64,000 nt of DNA, taken from NCBI RefSeq assembly GCF_002754315.1, contig NZ_PEFE01000001.1, forward strand, positions 2,294,001 to 2,358,000, read 5' to 3'. This document shows, piece after piece, positions 35,870-44,665 of the stretch. The position numbers and the translations under genes are program-made. Source of the stretch: Flavobacterium sp. 11. Its GTDB lineage: Bacteria > Bacteroidota > Bacteroidia > Flavobacteriales > Flavobacteriaceae. Under the pieces are notes generated by a model. It ran no database searches. It was not told the DNA's origin and saw only the letters and a list, made by a program, of their open reading frames with translations. Every line of letters starts with the position of its first letter. The first letter of the stretch is position 1.

Positions 35870-36415
35870 TTATTTATTTCCAAAACCCATTAGAATCAAG
35901 GCAAAAATCGAATAATTAATCATATCCTGATAATTCGCATCGATTCCTTCAGAAACTAATGTTTTTCCTTTGTTGTCTTCAATTTGTTTGACACGAAGTA
36001 GTTTTTGTAAAATCAAATCTGTTAGTGAACTCACACGCATGTCGCGCCAAGCTTCACCGTAATCATGATTTTTATCTTCCATTAAATCTTTGGTCAGTTT
36101 AACTTTGGCATCGTATAATTCGGTTGCTTTTGCAACTTCTAAATCGGGTTGGTCAGCAACACCTAATTCCAATTGAATCAACGCCATGATAGAATAATTG
36201 ATAATTCCGATGAATTCACCTGTTTCATCTTCATCAATTTTGCGGACTTCATTTTCTTGTAAGCTTCTAATTCTTTGGGCTTTTATATAGATTTGATCGG
36301 TCAACGAAGGCAGTCTTAAAATTCGCCAAGCACATCCGTAATCTTTCATTTTATTGATAAACAGCGTACGACAAGTCGCAATCACAGTATCGTATTCTTT
36401 TGAAGTATTCTTCAT
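35870..36415 (-). CDS. DUF1599 family protein with an internal duplication
   Basis: The 181-residue protein consists of two similar halves. The first contains MKDYGCAWRILRLPSLTDQI and the second NHDYGEAWRDMRVSSLTDLI; each continues with a helix and an NYSI-ALI segment. The shared Asp-Tyr, Trp-Arg and Ser-Leu-Thr-Asp residues suggest a repeated nucleotide- or metal-binding helical bundle, but no activity is established for DUF1599. It is divergently arranged with folP, as in many Bacteroidota. The ATG at 36415 is chosen over an upstream TTG at 36448 because it begins the conserved region. Confidence 0.85.
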   Translation of the reverse strand: MKNTSKEYDTVIATCRTLFINKMKDYGCAWRILRLPSLTDQIYIKAQRIRSLQENEVRKIDEDETGEFIGIINYSIMALIQLELGVADQPDLEVAKATELYDAKVKLTKDLMEDKNHDYGEAWRDMRVSSLTDLILQKLLRVKQIEDNKGKTLVSEGIDANYQDMINYSIFALILMGFGNK

Positions 36416-36503
36416 TATTGGTGTATATTTGTATTCAAATTTTTTCAAAAATAAGATAATTTTTTTGAATGTAGAATTTTGAAGTCTTTAAAACTGTAAA
36501 CGA

Positions 36504-37328
36504 ATGACTATTAACTGCAAAGGAATACTTGTTGACTTATCAACTCCCAAAGTTATGGGGATTTTGAATGTGACGCCCAACTCTTTTTTTGATGGTGGAA
36601 AGTATAAGAATGAAACCGAAATCCTTTCGCAAGTCGAAAAAATGGTACTTGAAGGAGCTACTTTTATAGATATTGGCGCTTATTCCAGTAAACCAAGTGC
36701 AGAATTTGTCTCGGAACAAGAAGAAATTGCGAGAATTGTTCCTGTTGTAGATTTGATTTTAAAACATTTTCCAGAAACGATAATTTCGATTGACACCTTT
36801 AGAAGTGAAGTGGCAAAAGCTTCGATAGAAAGCGGTGCAGCAATCATCAACGATATTGCAGCAGGAAATCTGGACGAAAAAATGTTTGAGATAATTGCAA
36901 AATACAATGTTCCTTATATTATGATGCACATGCGAGGCAATCCACAAACGATGCAAACACTCACGGATTACAATGATATTGTAAAAGAAATGTTGTTCTA
37001 TTTTTCTGAAAAAGTTGCCAAGGCCAGAAGTTTTGGCATCAATGATTTGATTATCGATCCGGGCTTTGGCTTTGCCAAAACAATAGATCAAAATTATGAA
37101 GTTTTCCAGAAAATGGAATTGTTAAATATATTGGAACTGCCACTTCTTGTTGGAATTTCAAGAAAATCGATGATTTATAAAACGCTGAATACGACTATAG
37201 AAAATGCGTTAAACGGAACGACGGTTTTGAATACTTTGGCATTGACCAAAGGAACAAAAATCCTTCGTGTCCACGATGTAAAAGAAGCCATGGAATGTGT
37301 TGCATTATTCAATAAAATCAATTTATAA
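36504..37328 (+). CDS. folP: Dihydropteroate synthase
   Basis: FolP joins 6-hydroxymethyl-dihydropterin pyrophosphate with p-aminobenzoate in folate synthesis and is the sulfonamide target. The 274-residue barrel shows MGILNVTPNSFFDGGKY (pyrophosphate loop), IISIDTFRSEVA, AAIINDIAAGN, IIDPGFGFAKT, LVGISRKSMI (Lys loop) and LRVHDVKEA at the end. All are intact. The next gene starts 2 bases after its stop, so the two are translationally linked. Confidence 0.97.
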   Translation: MTINCKGILVDLSTPKVMGILNVTPNSFFDGGKYKNETEILSQVEKMVLEGATFIDIGAYSSKPSAEFVSEQEEIARIVPVVDLILKHFPETIISIDTFRSEVAKASIESGAAIINDIAAGNLDEKMFEIIAKYNVPYIMMHMRGNPQTMQTLTDYNDIVKEMLFYFSEKVAKARSFGINDLIIDPGFGFAKTIDQNYEVFQKMELLNILELPLLVGISRKSMIYKTLNTTIENALNGTTVLNTLALTKGTKILRVHDVKEAMECVALFNKINL

Positions 37329-37330
37329 CG

Positions 37331-37951
37331 ATGAAATATTTCACTCTGATTGTTCTTTTTACTTTGTTTTCTTGTGGGAACAAAGAGGATATTTTATTAC
37401 CAAAAGCCAATACAACAATTGTCAAAAATGTAGATGATCTCTCTCCAATCTATATTTTTTTTAGAACAAAAGGAAAAGATACGCTAGCTGAAGTAAACAG
37501 GAAAAACAGTATTATTTCAACTAATTGGATTCTAAATGTTGACAAACGTTTACCGTTGCGACTTGCCATTCCGGAAATCATGAAGTTGCAGGAGAAAAAG
37601 CGTACTGAGAAAGCACACAAGAATGAAAAGGCCGAAAATTATTATTCCTACGCAGATACGATTGGTAAAAATCTCGCTTTTATTCCTTTTACCAATGTGT
37701 ATTACAAACTGGAAAAATCAAAGTCAGGAATAGTTGTCTTTTTTGCCAAAAACAATGAAATTTTAGTAGATTCTATTGAAGTGAAAAGAGAAGAATTATT
37801 AACGTATTTAAATAGATTACCAAGTAACACCTTAAACCAATATGTTTTTTGCTTTGATAAAAACCTAACTTTTGGAGGTTATATTCAAAATAAAATTTTT
37901 ATTGAAAGTTTAAAAGTAGAAATGAAAAGCACTCAAGAATTTATTTATTAA
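37331..37951 (+). CDS. Lipoprotein of unknown function downstream of folP
   Basis: The 206-residue protein has a short lipoprotein signal (YFTLIVLFTLFSCGNKED, Cys near 15). The mature part is Lys-rich, mixed alpha/beta, with no motif I recognise. It starts 2 bases after folP, which points to cotranscription but not necessarily a folate role. It converges with rlmH, 16 bases apart. Confidence 0.7.
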   Translation: MKYFTLIVLFTLFSCGNKEDILLPKANTTIVKNVDDLSPIYIFFRTKGKDTLAEVNRKNSIISTNWILNVDKRLPLRLAIPEIMKLQEKKRTEKAHKNEKAENYYSYADTIGKNLAFIPFTNVYYKLEKSKSGIVVFFAKNNEILVDSIEVKREELLTYLNRLPSNTLNQYVFCFDKNLTFGGYIQNKIFIESLKVEMKSTQEFIY

Positions 37952-37967
37952 ACTTCAAACAGAACAA

Positions 37968-38441
37968 TTATTGATGATGATACGGTTCATTTCTTAAAAT
38001 CGTGAAACCACGATACAATTGTTCGATAAAAAACAACCGCACCATTTGATGCGAAAAAGTCATTAAAGACAGCGATATTTTTCCTTGCGCTTTGGCATAA
38101 ACCGTTTCCGAAAAACCATAAGGACCACCAATTACGAAAACCAAAGTTTTTACTCCAGAGTTCATTTTCTTTTGTAATTCCTCTGAAAAACCTACACTGG
38201 AAAAATTTTTTCCGTTTTCGTCCAATAAAATAAGTTGGTCCGTTGGTGTAATTTTTGCCAAAATCAATTCGCCTTCTTTCTCTTTTTGTTGACTTTCAGA
38301 TAAGTTTTTTACGTTCTTGATATCAGGAATGATATCCAAATCGAACTTGATATAAAAAGACAATCGCTTAGTATAATCGTCTATTAAAGATTGTAAGGCT
38401 TTGTTATCGGTTTTACCGATAGCAATCAATTTGATGTTCAT
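37968..38441 (-). CDS. rlmH: 23S rRNA pseudouridine-1915 N3-methyltransferase (RlmH)
   Basis: RlmH methylates the pseudouridine at position 1915 of 23S rRNA in assembled ribosomes. The 157-residue SPOUT-fold protein shows the SAM knot: LVFVIGGPYGFSETVYAKA and SLSLMTFSHQMVRLFFIEQLYR, with the conserved C-terminal Tyr-His (EPYHHQ). Length is normal. A -7 box lies at 38463. Confidence 0.96.
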   Translation of the reverse strand: MNIKLIAIGKTDNKALQSLIDDYTKRLSFYIKFDLDIIPDIKNVKNLSESQQKEKEGELILAKITPTDQLILLDENGKNFSSVGFSEELQKKMNSGVKTLVFVIGGPYGFSETVYAKAQGKISLSLMTFSHQMVRLFFIEQLYRGFTILRNEPYHHQ

Positions 38442-38462
38442 TTTTGTTGGATTTCAGAGGCG

Positions 38463-38470
38463 CAAAGATA
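38463..38470 (-). promoter_or_regulatory. Possible -7 box for rlmH
   Basis: The minus strand reads TATCTTTG, matching TAnnTTTG, 22 bases before the rlmH ATG. No -33 TTG is evident. Confidence 0.4.
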
Positions 38471-38587
38471 GAAAATTGACATTGTATTTGATTGAAGAAA
38501 AAGCTATTTAAGATTGTTTATTTAGAATTTTTGAGGAATTTTTTCTTTAACCTTTAAGCAATTAGCTGAAGTAATAGTTCTTAGTAT

Positions 38588-39058
38588 TTATTCATTAAGC
38601 TCTTTTGGAAATCTGTCAAGAACTAAATTTAGCTGAATGTTGTGTTCCAAGTAGGCTTTTAAACCCGCTAAAACTAATGTAAATCCTTCAGTAGAATCCC
38701 GTATTTGTGAGATAATTTTTTCTGTTTCTCCATGAAATCCGGTATTAACGATGCTTACAAAAGTTCCAACTTCTCCTAAATTTTTAAATGTCCATTCCAC
38801 CGTTGAAATTTCATCGAGGCTTCCCCATTCAATCACAATTTTTTTATTCAGTTCTACGGTTCTAGTATTAACCACAATAGAATGGTTGTACATTTCCCAA
38901 GTCCATTCTGTTTCTTTTCCTTCTTCAAGTTTTCCGGAGCTTTTAGTGAACCAAAATTTAGTCGTGATTTCGGGATTTATAAATGCTTGAAAAACAAGTT
39001 CAATGGGTTTTCTAATTAACATTTCGGCTTTTGCGAAGTATTTGGTTTCCATAGCCAT
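38588..39058 (-). CDS. AHSA1/START-like (SRPBCC) domain protein
   Basis: From the ATG at 39058 the protein has 156 residues and is a single helix-grip domain of the AHSA1 type: IRKPIELVFQAFINPEITTKFWFT at the start, VEWTFKNLGEVGTFVSIVNTGFHG in the strands, and a long C-terminal helix GFTLVLAGLKAYLEH. Such proteins bind hydrophobic ligands or help chaperones; a ligand cannot be named. An in-frame TTG at 39073 is less likely as start. No operon partner is apparent. Confidence 0.82.
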   Translation of the reverse strand: MAMETKYFAKAEMLIRKPIELVFQAFINPEITTKFWFTKSSGKLEEGKETEWTWEMYNHSIVVNTRTVELNKKIVIEWGSLDEISTVEWTFKNLGEVGTFVSIVNTGFHGETEKIISQIRDSTEGFTLVLAGLKAYLEHNIQLNLVLDRFPKELNE

Positions 39059-39116
39059 AATCTTTATTTTCAAACGGATTTACACCAATTTTGCATGAAT
39101 GCTTTTGTAATTCAAA

Positions 39117-39590
39117 TTATGATTTAGGCAATGGCGCACCCACAGCAATATCACATCGGTGATTGGCTTGACCATGTGGTGGATTCATTCCTTCTGGAGT
39201 AGGTGTCGTAGCAACTGGTGTTGTCGTAGTTACAGTGGATGTAGGAACGGGTTGATTCTGTTGCTGAACAGCTGTTTTGTTTGTAGTTGCGGCTGGTGGA
39301 GAATTCAATGGAGCACCTACAGGAATATCACAACGGTGCGATGGCTGACCGTGCGCAGGATTCATTCCGGCAGCTACAGGACCGGAAGTAGCCACTGCAT
39401 TATTTGGATTTATAGTATTTGTAGTTTGTTGAACCTGAGTTGCCGTCGAAGTTTCGCTCTTCATTTGTTTACCAACTTCAGTAAAGGGAACTACATTTGT
39501 AGGAGTTGCGGTATTTTGTGGTTCAACTTCTTTTTTGCAAGAAGTCATTAGTATCGAAGATACAAAAAGAAGGCTTAAAAAAGATTTCAT
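39117..39590 (-). CDS. Lipoprotein with two HGQ-HRCD motif repeats, possible metal binder
   Basis: The 157-residue protein has a lipoprotein signal (LLFVSSILMTSC, Cys18), then a Thr/Gln/Pro-rich disordered chain. Two motif copies stand out at residues 75-95 and 134-154: GMNPAHGQPSHRCDIPVGAPL and GMNPPHGQANHRCDIAVGAPL, 17 of 21 positions identical, including Met, two His and Cys in each. The second ends the protein. The rest lacks folded-domain character. The pattern of Met, His and Cys in a lipoprotein suggests binding of a soft metal such as copper, but this is inference. I do not know a described function for the motif. The gene stands alone between a START-domain gene and nadC. Confidence 0.8.
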   Translation of the reverse strand: MKSFLSLLFVSSILMTSCKKEVEPQNTATPTNVVPFTEVGKQMKSETSTATQVQQTTNTINPNNAVATSGPVAAGMNPAHGQPSHRCDIPVGAPLNSPPAATTNKTAVQQQNQPVPTSTVTTTTPVATTPTPEGMNPPHGQANHRCDIAVGAPLPKS

Positions 39591-39841
39591 AATCAGCGTT
39601 TTAGTTACTAGTTCAAATATAAGATTTTAAATAATACACCACAGTATAAAAGAATTGATTTTATTGGATGAAAATATAAGAATAGGTGTTAAATTAATAG
39701 TACCGATATTCTTATCTTAATTAAAATGTAATACTCTGTTAAAACACATTGATTTACCTCTTTTTTTCAAAGAACCAAGCATACATATTTTCAAATCCAC
39801 AAAATAAATCTTACTTTAGCATTCCATAAATTTCCTATAAA

Positions 39842-40699
39842 ATGATTAGCGACATACAGTTTAAAAACGAGTTAGACATACTAATACAAAATGCCATTCG
39901 GGAAGATGTAGGTCCTGGCGATTACAGTTCTTTAGCTTGTATTCCAGCTACAGCAAATGGAAAAGCGAAGTTGCTTGTAAAAGAAGATGGCATAATTGGA
40001 GGAGTGGCTTTCGCTAAAATGATTTTTGAATATGTAGACCCTAATTTGAAAATAGAAACTTTTATCGAGGATGGTACTCCAGTAAAAAAAGGAGATGTTG
40101 TTTTTCATGTTTCGGGGAGTTCACAATCCATTTTGAAATCGGAACGTGTCGTTTTGAATTCAATGCAGCGAATGTCAGCCATTGCCACTAAAACCAAGGA
40201 ATACGTTCGTTTATTAGAAGGAACCAAAACTAAAATTCTCGACACTCGTAAAACCACACCGGGATTCAGAGCTTGTGAGAAATGGGCGGTGAAAATTGGC
40301 GGAGGCGAAAATCATCGTTTTGCTTTGTATGACATGATTATGCTCAAAGACAATCACAACGATTTTGCCGGCGGAATTACTTTGGCTATAGCCAAAACCA
40401 AAGCTTTCTTAAAAGAAAATAATCTGGATTTAAAAATTATTGTCGAAGCCAGAAACCTGGATGAAATCAAAGAAATATTGGAAAGTGAAGGTGTTTTTAG
40501 AATTTTAATAGACAATTTTAATTATGACGACACTAAAAAAGCAGTAGCTTTGATTGGCGATAAATGCCAAACAGAATCTTCGGGAAATATTAATGAAAAC
40601 ACCATTCGCCATTATGCAGAATGTGGCGTAGATTATATTTCATCAGGAGCATTGACACATTCTATTTATAACATGGATTTGAGCTTAAAAGCGATATGA
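39842..40699 (+). CDS. nadC: Nicotinate-nucleotide pyrophosphorylase (quinolinate phosphoribosyltransferase)
   Basis: NadC converts quinolinate and PRPP to nicotinate mononucleotide in de novo NAD synthesis. The 285-residue protein shows REDVGPGDYSSLACIP at the N-terminus, the Arg/Lys-rich substrate site LDTRKTTPGFRACEKWAVKIGGG with the following ENHRFALYDMIMLKDNH, and the glycine-rich end VDYISSGALTHS. All motifs are intact. Its stop overlaps the start of the next gene (ATGA), indicating coupled translation. A 9-bp inverted repeat (ATAAGAATA at 39676, TATTCTTAT at 39707) lies upstream with no known role. Confidence 0.97.
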   Translation: MISDIQFKNELDILIQNAIREDVGPGDYSSLACIPATANGKAKLLVKEDGIIGGVAFAKMIFEYVDPNLKIETFIEDGTPVKKGDVVFHVSGSSQSILKSERVVLNSMQRMSAIATKTKEYVRLLEGTKTKILDTRKTTPGFRACEKWAVKIGGGENHRFALYDMIMLKDNHNDFAGGITLAIAKTKAFLKENNLDLKIIVEARNLDEIKEILESEGVFRILIDNFNYDDTKKAVALIGDKCQTESSGNINENTIRHYAECGVDYISSGALTHSIYNMDLSLKAI

Positions 40700-41604
40700 G
40701 TAAAGAAATAGAAGTTAAATTACAAAGAATTCCAATAGTACGGAATCTGGTTAATGTGCTAAAAAAAATCGAGCTTCCTTGGTTACAAGGATTGTCGTTA
40801 TATGATTTATTGGAATTATACGGCTTAGGAATTGTCGAAAGCGCTTTGACATATCATGCCAGTGCGATTGCATTTAGTTTCTTCATGGCTTTATTTCCTT
40901 TTGCGCTGTTCATTTTAAACCTTATTCCATACATTCCTATTGAAGGTTTTCAAGATGATTTTTTACTGTTTGTAAAGGAAGGTGTACCGCCCAATACGTA
41001 TGATGCTATTTATAAAATCATCAATGATATTCTTAATAACAGTCACTCAGGATTAGTATCTTATGGGTTTTTATTGTCTATTTTGTTGATGGCAAACGGT
41101 TTAAACGGAATCCTTGGAGGATTTGAATCGTCCCGTCATGTTCTCATAAAAAGAGGGTTTATCAGGCAATATTTAGTGGCTTTGGGAATGTCCTTATTGT
41201 TGTCCTTTTTATTGATTGTAACTGTGGCAACAATAGTAGTTTTTGAAGTTTTTATTCAAAAAACAATACTGAGTGATCAAATAGCGTTAATTGTTTTAGG
41301 AAGATATGCATTTGTAATTTTAATGATTTTAGGAACAACGTCTATACTTTTCAAGTTTGGTACAAAACACGATAAAAACAGAGCATTTATATCGATAGGG
41401 TCCGTATTCACTACTATATTGATTCTTTTGGATTCGTATGCTTTTGGTATTTGGGTCATAAAATTTTCTAAGTACAATGAATTATATGGGTCGATAGGAA
41501 CATTGTTGATTTTGATGTTTTACATTTGGATTAACTGCATGATATTGCTGTTGGGTTTCGAATTGAATGCTACAGTAAATAAATTGAAAGCAAAAAAAGA
41601 ATGA
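40696..41604 (+). CDS. YihY/BrkB family inner-membrane protein
   Basis: The 302-residue protein has six predicted membrane helices and the family signature ESALTYHASAIAFSFFMALFPF near residues 52-73, plus LYGSIGTLLILMFYIWINCMILLLGFELN near the C-terminus. The family was once named ribonuclease BN by mistake. It is now considered a membrane protein of unclear transport or virulence-associated role. It overlaps nadC by four bases (ATGA). Confidence 0.92.
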   Translation: MSKEIEVKLQRIPIVRNLVNVLKKIELPWLQGLSLYDLLELYGLGIVESALTYHASAIAFSFFMALFPFALFILNLIPYIPIEGFQDDFLLFVKEGVPPNTYDAIYKIINDILNNSHSGLVSYGFLLSILLMANGLNGILGGFESSRHVLIKRGFIRQYLVALGMSLLLSFLLIVTVATIVVFEVFIQKTILSDQIALIVLGRYAFVILMILGTTSILFKFGTKHDKNRAFISIGSVFTTILILLDSYAFGIWVIKFSKYNELYGSIGTLLILMFYIWINCMILLLGFELNATVNKLKAKKE

Positions 41605-41633
41605 TTTTTTAAATCAAAATAGTTTCAAAATTA

Positions 41634-41693
41634 GGAGCTATTTCCTGCTATTCGTTCCTAGCAATGATTGGGTTACTACGTCTAACAGGGCTA
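41634..41693 (-). repeat. Dispersed structured element, copy B (degenerate)
   Basis: The plus strand starts GGAGCTATTTCCTGCTATTC and ends CAGGGCT, matching the outer parts of the copies at 26701 and 54291. The inside holds CGTTCCTAGCAATGA, related to the reverse complement of the ATTGCGAGGAACG repeat, and has lost the central hairpin. It lies in the gap after the BrkB gene, antisense to its neighbours. Confidence 0.5.
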
Positions 41694-41697
41694 AAAA

Positions 41698-42135
41698 ATG
41701 ACAACAATGAAAAATAGCATTACAATACTCGCATTATTTATTTCGATGGTTTTTTATGGTCAAAACCATACTGTTGTTGGCAAATGGAAAACTATTGATG
41801 ATCAGAGTGGGAAAGCCAAATCGATCGTGGAAATCTACGAGCGTTCCGGAAAAATTTATGGAAAAATCATCGACATTTTAGATGCTGAAAAGAAAAAGAA
41901 CTTATGCGTAAATTGTCCCGGTGACGAAAAAAACAAACCAGTTCTAGGTCTTGTCATTATTAAAGGACTGACAAAAGATGGCAATGAATACAATTCAGGA
42001 AAAATTCTTGACCCAACATCAGGTAAATTATACAAATGCTTTTTGGCTCTCGAAGGAAATGACAAGTTAAAAGTACGCGGATATATAGGTGTAGCATTAT
42101 TTGGAAGAACACAAACCTGGAATAGAGTAAAATAA
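41698..42135 (+). CDS. Secreted DUF2147 family protein
   Basis: The 145-residue protein has a signal peptide (ITILALFISMVFYGQ) and a small beta-barrel domain of the DUF2147 type: VVGKWKTIDDQSGKAKSIVEIYE at the start, two Cys in NLCVNCPGDE, LVIIKGLTKDG, ILDPTSGKLYKC and the closing VALFGRTQTWNRV. The family is exported and of unknown function, possibly lipid- or ligand-binding given its calycin-like look. A second ATG at 41707 could also be the start. Confidence 0.88.
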   Translation: MTTMKNSITILALFISMVFYGQNHTVVGKWKTIDDQSGKAKSIVEIYERSGKIYGKIIDILDAEKKKNLCVNCPGDEKNKPVLGLVIIKGLTKDGNEYNSGKILDPTSGKLYKCFLALEGNDKLKVRGYIGVALFGRTQTWNRVK

Positions 42136-42203
42136 TTATAAATTGTGAGTTATGAGTTCAAAGTAAAGAATCACCATAACTCAAAACTCATAATAAAATA
42201 AAA

Positions 42204-44654
42204 ATGCATTTCGTCGAAGTAATTTTACCCCTTTCTTTAGCCAAAACCTTTACCTATAGCGTCTCTGAAGCGGAGTTCCATTATATAAAAATTGGAATGC
42301 GGTTGGCTGTTCCTTTTGGGAAAAGTAAAATTTACACGGCATTAGTTATTGAAATTCATCAAAACAAACCCACTTTATACGAAGCCAAGGAAATTCATCA
42401 AATTCTGGATGAAAAACCCATTGTGACTGAAATCCAAATTGCACACTGGCAATGGATTGCTTCCTATTATATGTGTGCTATTGGTGATGTATATCGTGGT
42501 GCCATGCCAAGTGCACTTTTGCTGGAAAGCGAAACCATAATTTCTCAAAAAACAGATTTGGTTATTGATGCAAGTCTGCTTTCGGATGATGAATTTTTGG
42601 TTTATGAAGCCTTGCAACAGCAAAGTTCCTTGAAAGTCCAGGATATAATGGCTATTTTAAATAAGAAGAATATCTTTCCTGTTATTCAAAAATTGATAGA
42701 CAAAAACATATTAGTGCTTCAGGAAGAAATACAGGAAACCTACAAACCTAAGTTAGTGCGTTATGTTCGTTTGCATCCTAAATATGAATCAAACGAGGGA
42801 TTGAGCGAATTACTCGAAACACTAAAAAGTGCCAACAAGCAAAAAGAAATCGTATTGAATTATTTTCAATTGAGTGCTGTGGAGAAAAAACCTATTACCG
42901 TAAAAAAACTGGTAGAAGCGGCTAATTCTTCTTCGGCAGTTGTAAAGGCTTTAATTGAAAAAGAAATATTCGAAGATTATTTTCTTCAGGAAGACCGAGT
43001 AAATTTTACAGGAAAAATACGCGAGGATCAATTGCAGTTGAGTTTGGCTCAGCAAAAAGCTTTTGAGGAAATCAAAGAAAGTTTTACTCAAAAAGAAGTG
43101 TGTTTGTTGCATGGTGTCACTTCGAGCGGAAAAACAGAAATCTATATCAAACTCATCGAAGAGTATTTGGAAACTGGAAAACAAATCTTGTATTTATTGC
43201 CGGAAATTGCTTTGACTACTCAATTAGTGGGGAGATTAAGGACTTATTTTGGAAATAAAGTAGCTGTTTTTCATTCGAAATATAATAATAATGAACGCAT
43301 CGAAGTTTGGAATCAAGTTTTGGTGAATTCAGAAAAAGCGCAAGTGGTAATAGGGGCGAGGTCATCTTTGTTTTTACCATTTTATAATCTAGGATTCATA
43401 ATTGTAGATGAAGAACATGAACAAACTTTTAAGCAAGTAGATCCTGCACCGCGTTATCATGCTCGCGATGCGGCTATAGTTTTGGCTCATTCGCATAAAG
43501 CAAAAGTACTTTTGGGTTCGGCTACGCCAAGTATTGAAACATATTTCAATGCCAAATCGGATAAATTTGGTTTAGTCGAAATTTCGGAGCGATTTGGAAA
43601 TGTCATGATGCCGAATATTGAATTGGTGGATTTGAAAGATAAATACTTTCGCAAAAAAATGACGGGACATTTTAGTGATGTTTTAATTGAAGAAATCAAT
43701 ATTGCTTTGTCATTGGGTGAACAAGTCATTTTATTTCAAAACAGACGTGGGTATTCTCCGGTAATAGAATGTATGACTTGCGGCCACGTACCGCAATGTC
43801 AGCAGTGTGATGTGAGTTTGACCTATCATAAACATAAAAATCAGTTGCGCTGTCATTATTGTGGATATACAATGGCAAAACCTACTCATTGTCATTCCTG
43901 TTCCAGTGTTGATTTGACTACAAAAGGTTTTGGAACCGAACAAATTGAACAAGAGTTAGTATCTATTTTTCCAAATTCTAAAATTGGAAGAATGGATCAG
44001 GATACGACTCGAGGGAAATTTGGATTCGAAAAAATTATCGATAGCTTTAAGAATAGAGAAATGGATATTTTAGTAGGAACTCAGATGTTGGCCAAAGGAT
44101 TGGATTTTGATAACGTGAGTTTGGTAGGAATCATGAATGCGGATAATATGTTGTATCATCCTGATTTTAGGGCCTTCGAAAGGAGTTTTCAAATGATGAC
44201 TCAAGTTGCGGGAAGAGCTGGACGTTCAGAAAAACAAGGAAAAGTTGTTATCCAGACGTATAATCCGAATCATAATACAATACAGCAAGTTACTAATAAT
44301 GATTATTTGGGCATGTATAAAGAACAATTGTATGACCGCCAGATATATAAATACCCGCCGTATTTCAGAATTATAAAGCTTACTTTGAAACAACGTGATT
44401 TTGATAAATTAAAAGAAGGTTCGATGTGGTTGTATCAAGTGATGAGCCAGAATCTTAATATGCCAGTGCTGGGACCTGAAGAGCCTGCAATCAGCAGAAT
44501 TAGAAACGAATACATTCGTACGATTATAATAAAGATTCCTCAGAATGCATCAATTGTAAGCACAAAAAAAACTATCCAGAAAATGTTGAATAGTTTTGAA
44601 GCTGTTGCTCAATACAGAGCTATAAAAGTTACGTCAAACGTCGATTTTTACTAA
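42204..44654 (+). CDS. priA: Primosomal replication restart helicase PriA
   Basis: PriA recognises stalled forks and loads the replisome. The 816-residue protein has the N-terminal 3'-end DNA-binding domain (HFVEVILPLSLAKTFTYSV), helicase motif I GVTSSGKT near residue 303, the Walker B box DEEH in IIVDEEHEQTFK, GSATPSIE (motif III), an eight-Cys zinc-binding insertion between residues about 522 and 565 (CMTCGHVPQCQQC, then CHYCGYTMAKPTHCHSC), and motifs V and VI (VGTQMLAKGLDF, QVAGRAGRS). It is complete. It converges with the LytTR gene, 11 bases apart. Confidence 0.97.
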   Translation: MHFVEVILPLSLAKTFTYSVSEAEFHYIKIGMRLAVPFGKSKIYTALVIEIHQNKPTLYEAKEIHQILDEKPIVTEIQIAHWQWIASYYMCAIGDVYRGAMPSALLLESETIISQKTDLVIDASLLSDDEFLVYEALQQQSSLKVQDIMAILNKKNIFPVIQKLIDKNILVLQEEIQETYKPKLVRYVRLHPKYESNEGLSELLETLKSANKQKEIVLNYFQLSAVEKKPITVKKLVEAANSSSAVVKALIEKEIFEDYFLQEDRVNFTGKIREDQLQLSLAQQKAFEEIKESFTQKEVCLLHGVTSSGKTEIYIKLIEEYLETGKQILYLLPEIALTTQLVGRLRTYFGNKVAVFHSKYNNNERIEVWNQVLVNSEKAQVVIGARSSLFLPFYNLGFIIVDEEHEQTFKQVDPAPRYHARDAAIVLAHSHKAKVLLGSATPSIETYFNAKSDKFGLVEISERFGNVMMPNIELVDLKDKYFRKKMTGHFSDVLIEEINIALSLGEQVILFQNRRGYSPVIECMTCGHVPQCQQCDVSLTYHKHKNQLRCHYCGYTMAKPTHCHSCSSVDLTTKGFGTEQIEQELVSIFPNSKIGRMDQDTTRGKFGFEKIIDSFKNREMDILVGTQMLAKGLDFDNVSLVGIMNADNMLYHPDFRAFERSFQMMTQVAGRAGRSEKQGKVVIQTYNPNHNTIQQVTNNDYLGMYKEQLYDRQIYKYPPYFRIIKLTLKQRDFDKLKEGSMWLYQVMSQNLNMPVLGPEEPAISRIRNEYIRTIIIKIPQNASIVSTKKTIQKMLNSFEAVAQYRAIKVTSNVDFY

Positions 44655-44665
44655 AATTCAGTTGC

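Noticed and set aside
39159..39551. 130-codon forward frame antisense to the HGQ/HRCD lipoprotein
   Set aside because: It is rich in Trp, Cys and Ser from reading the repeated motif backwards and has no natural composition.
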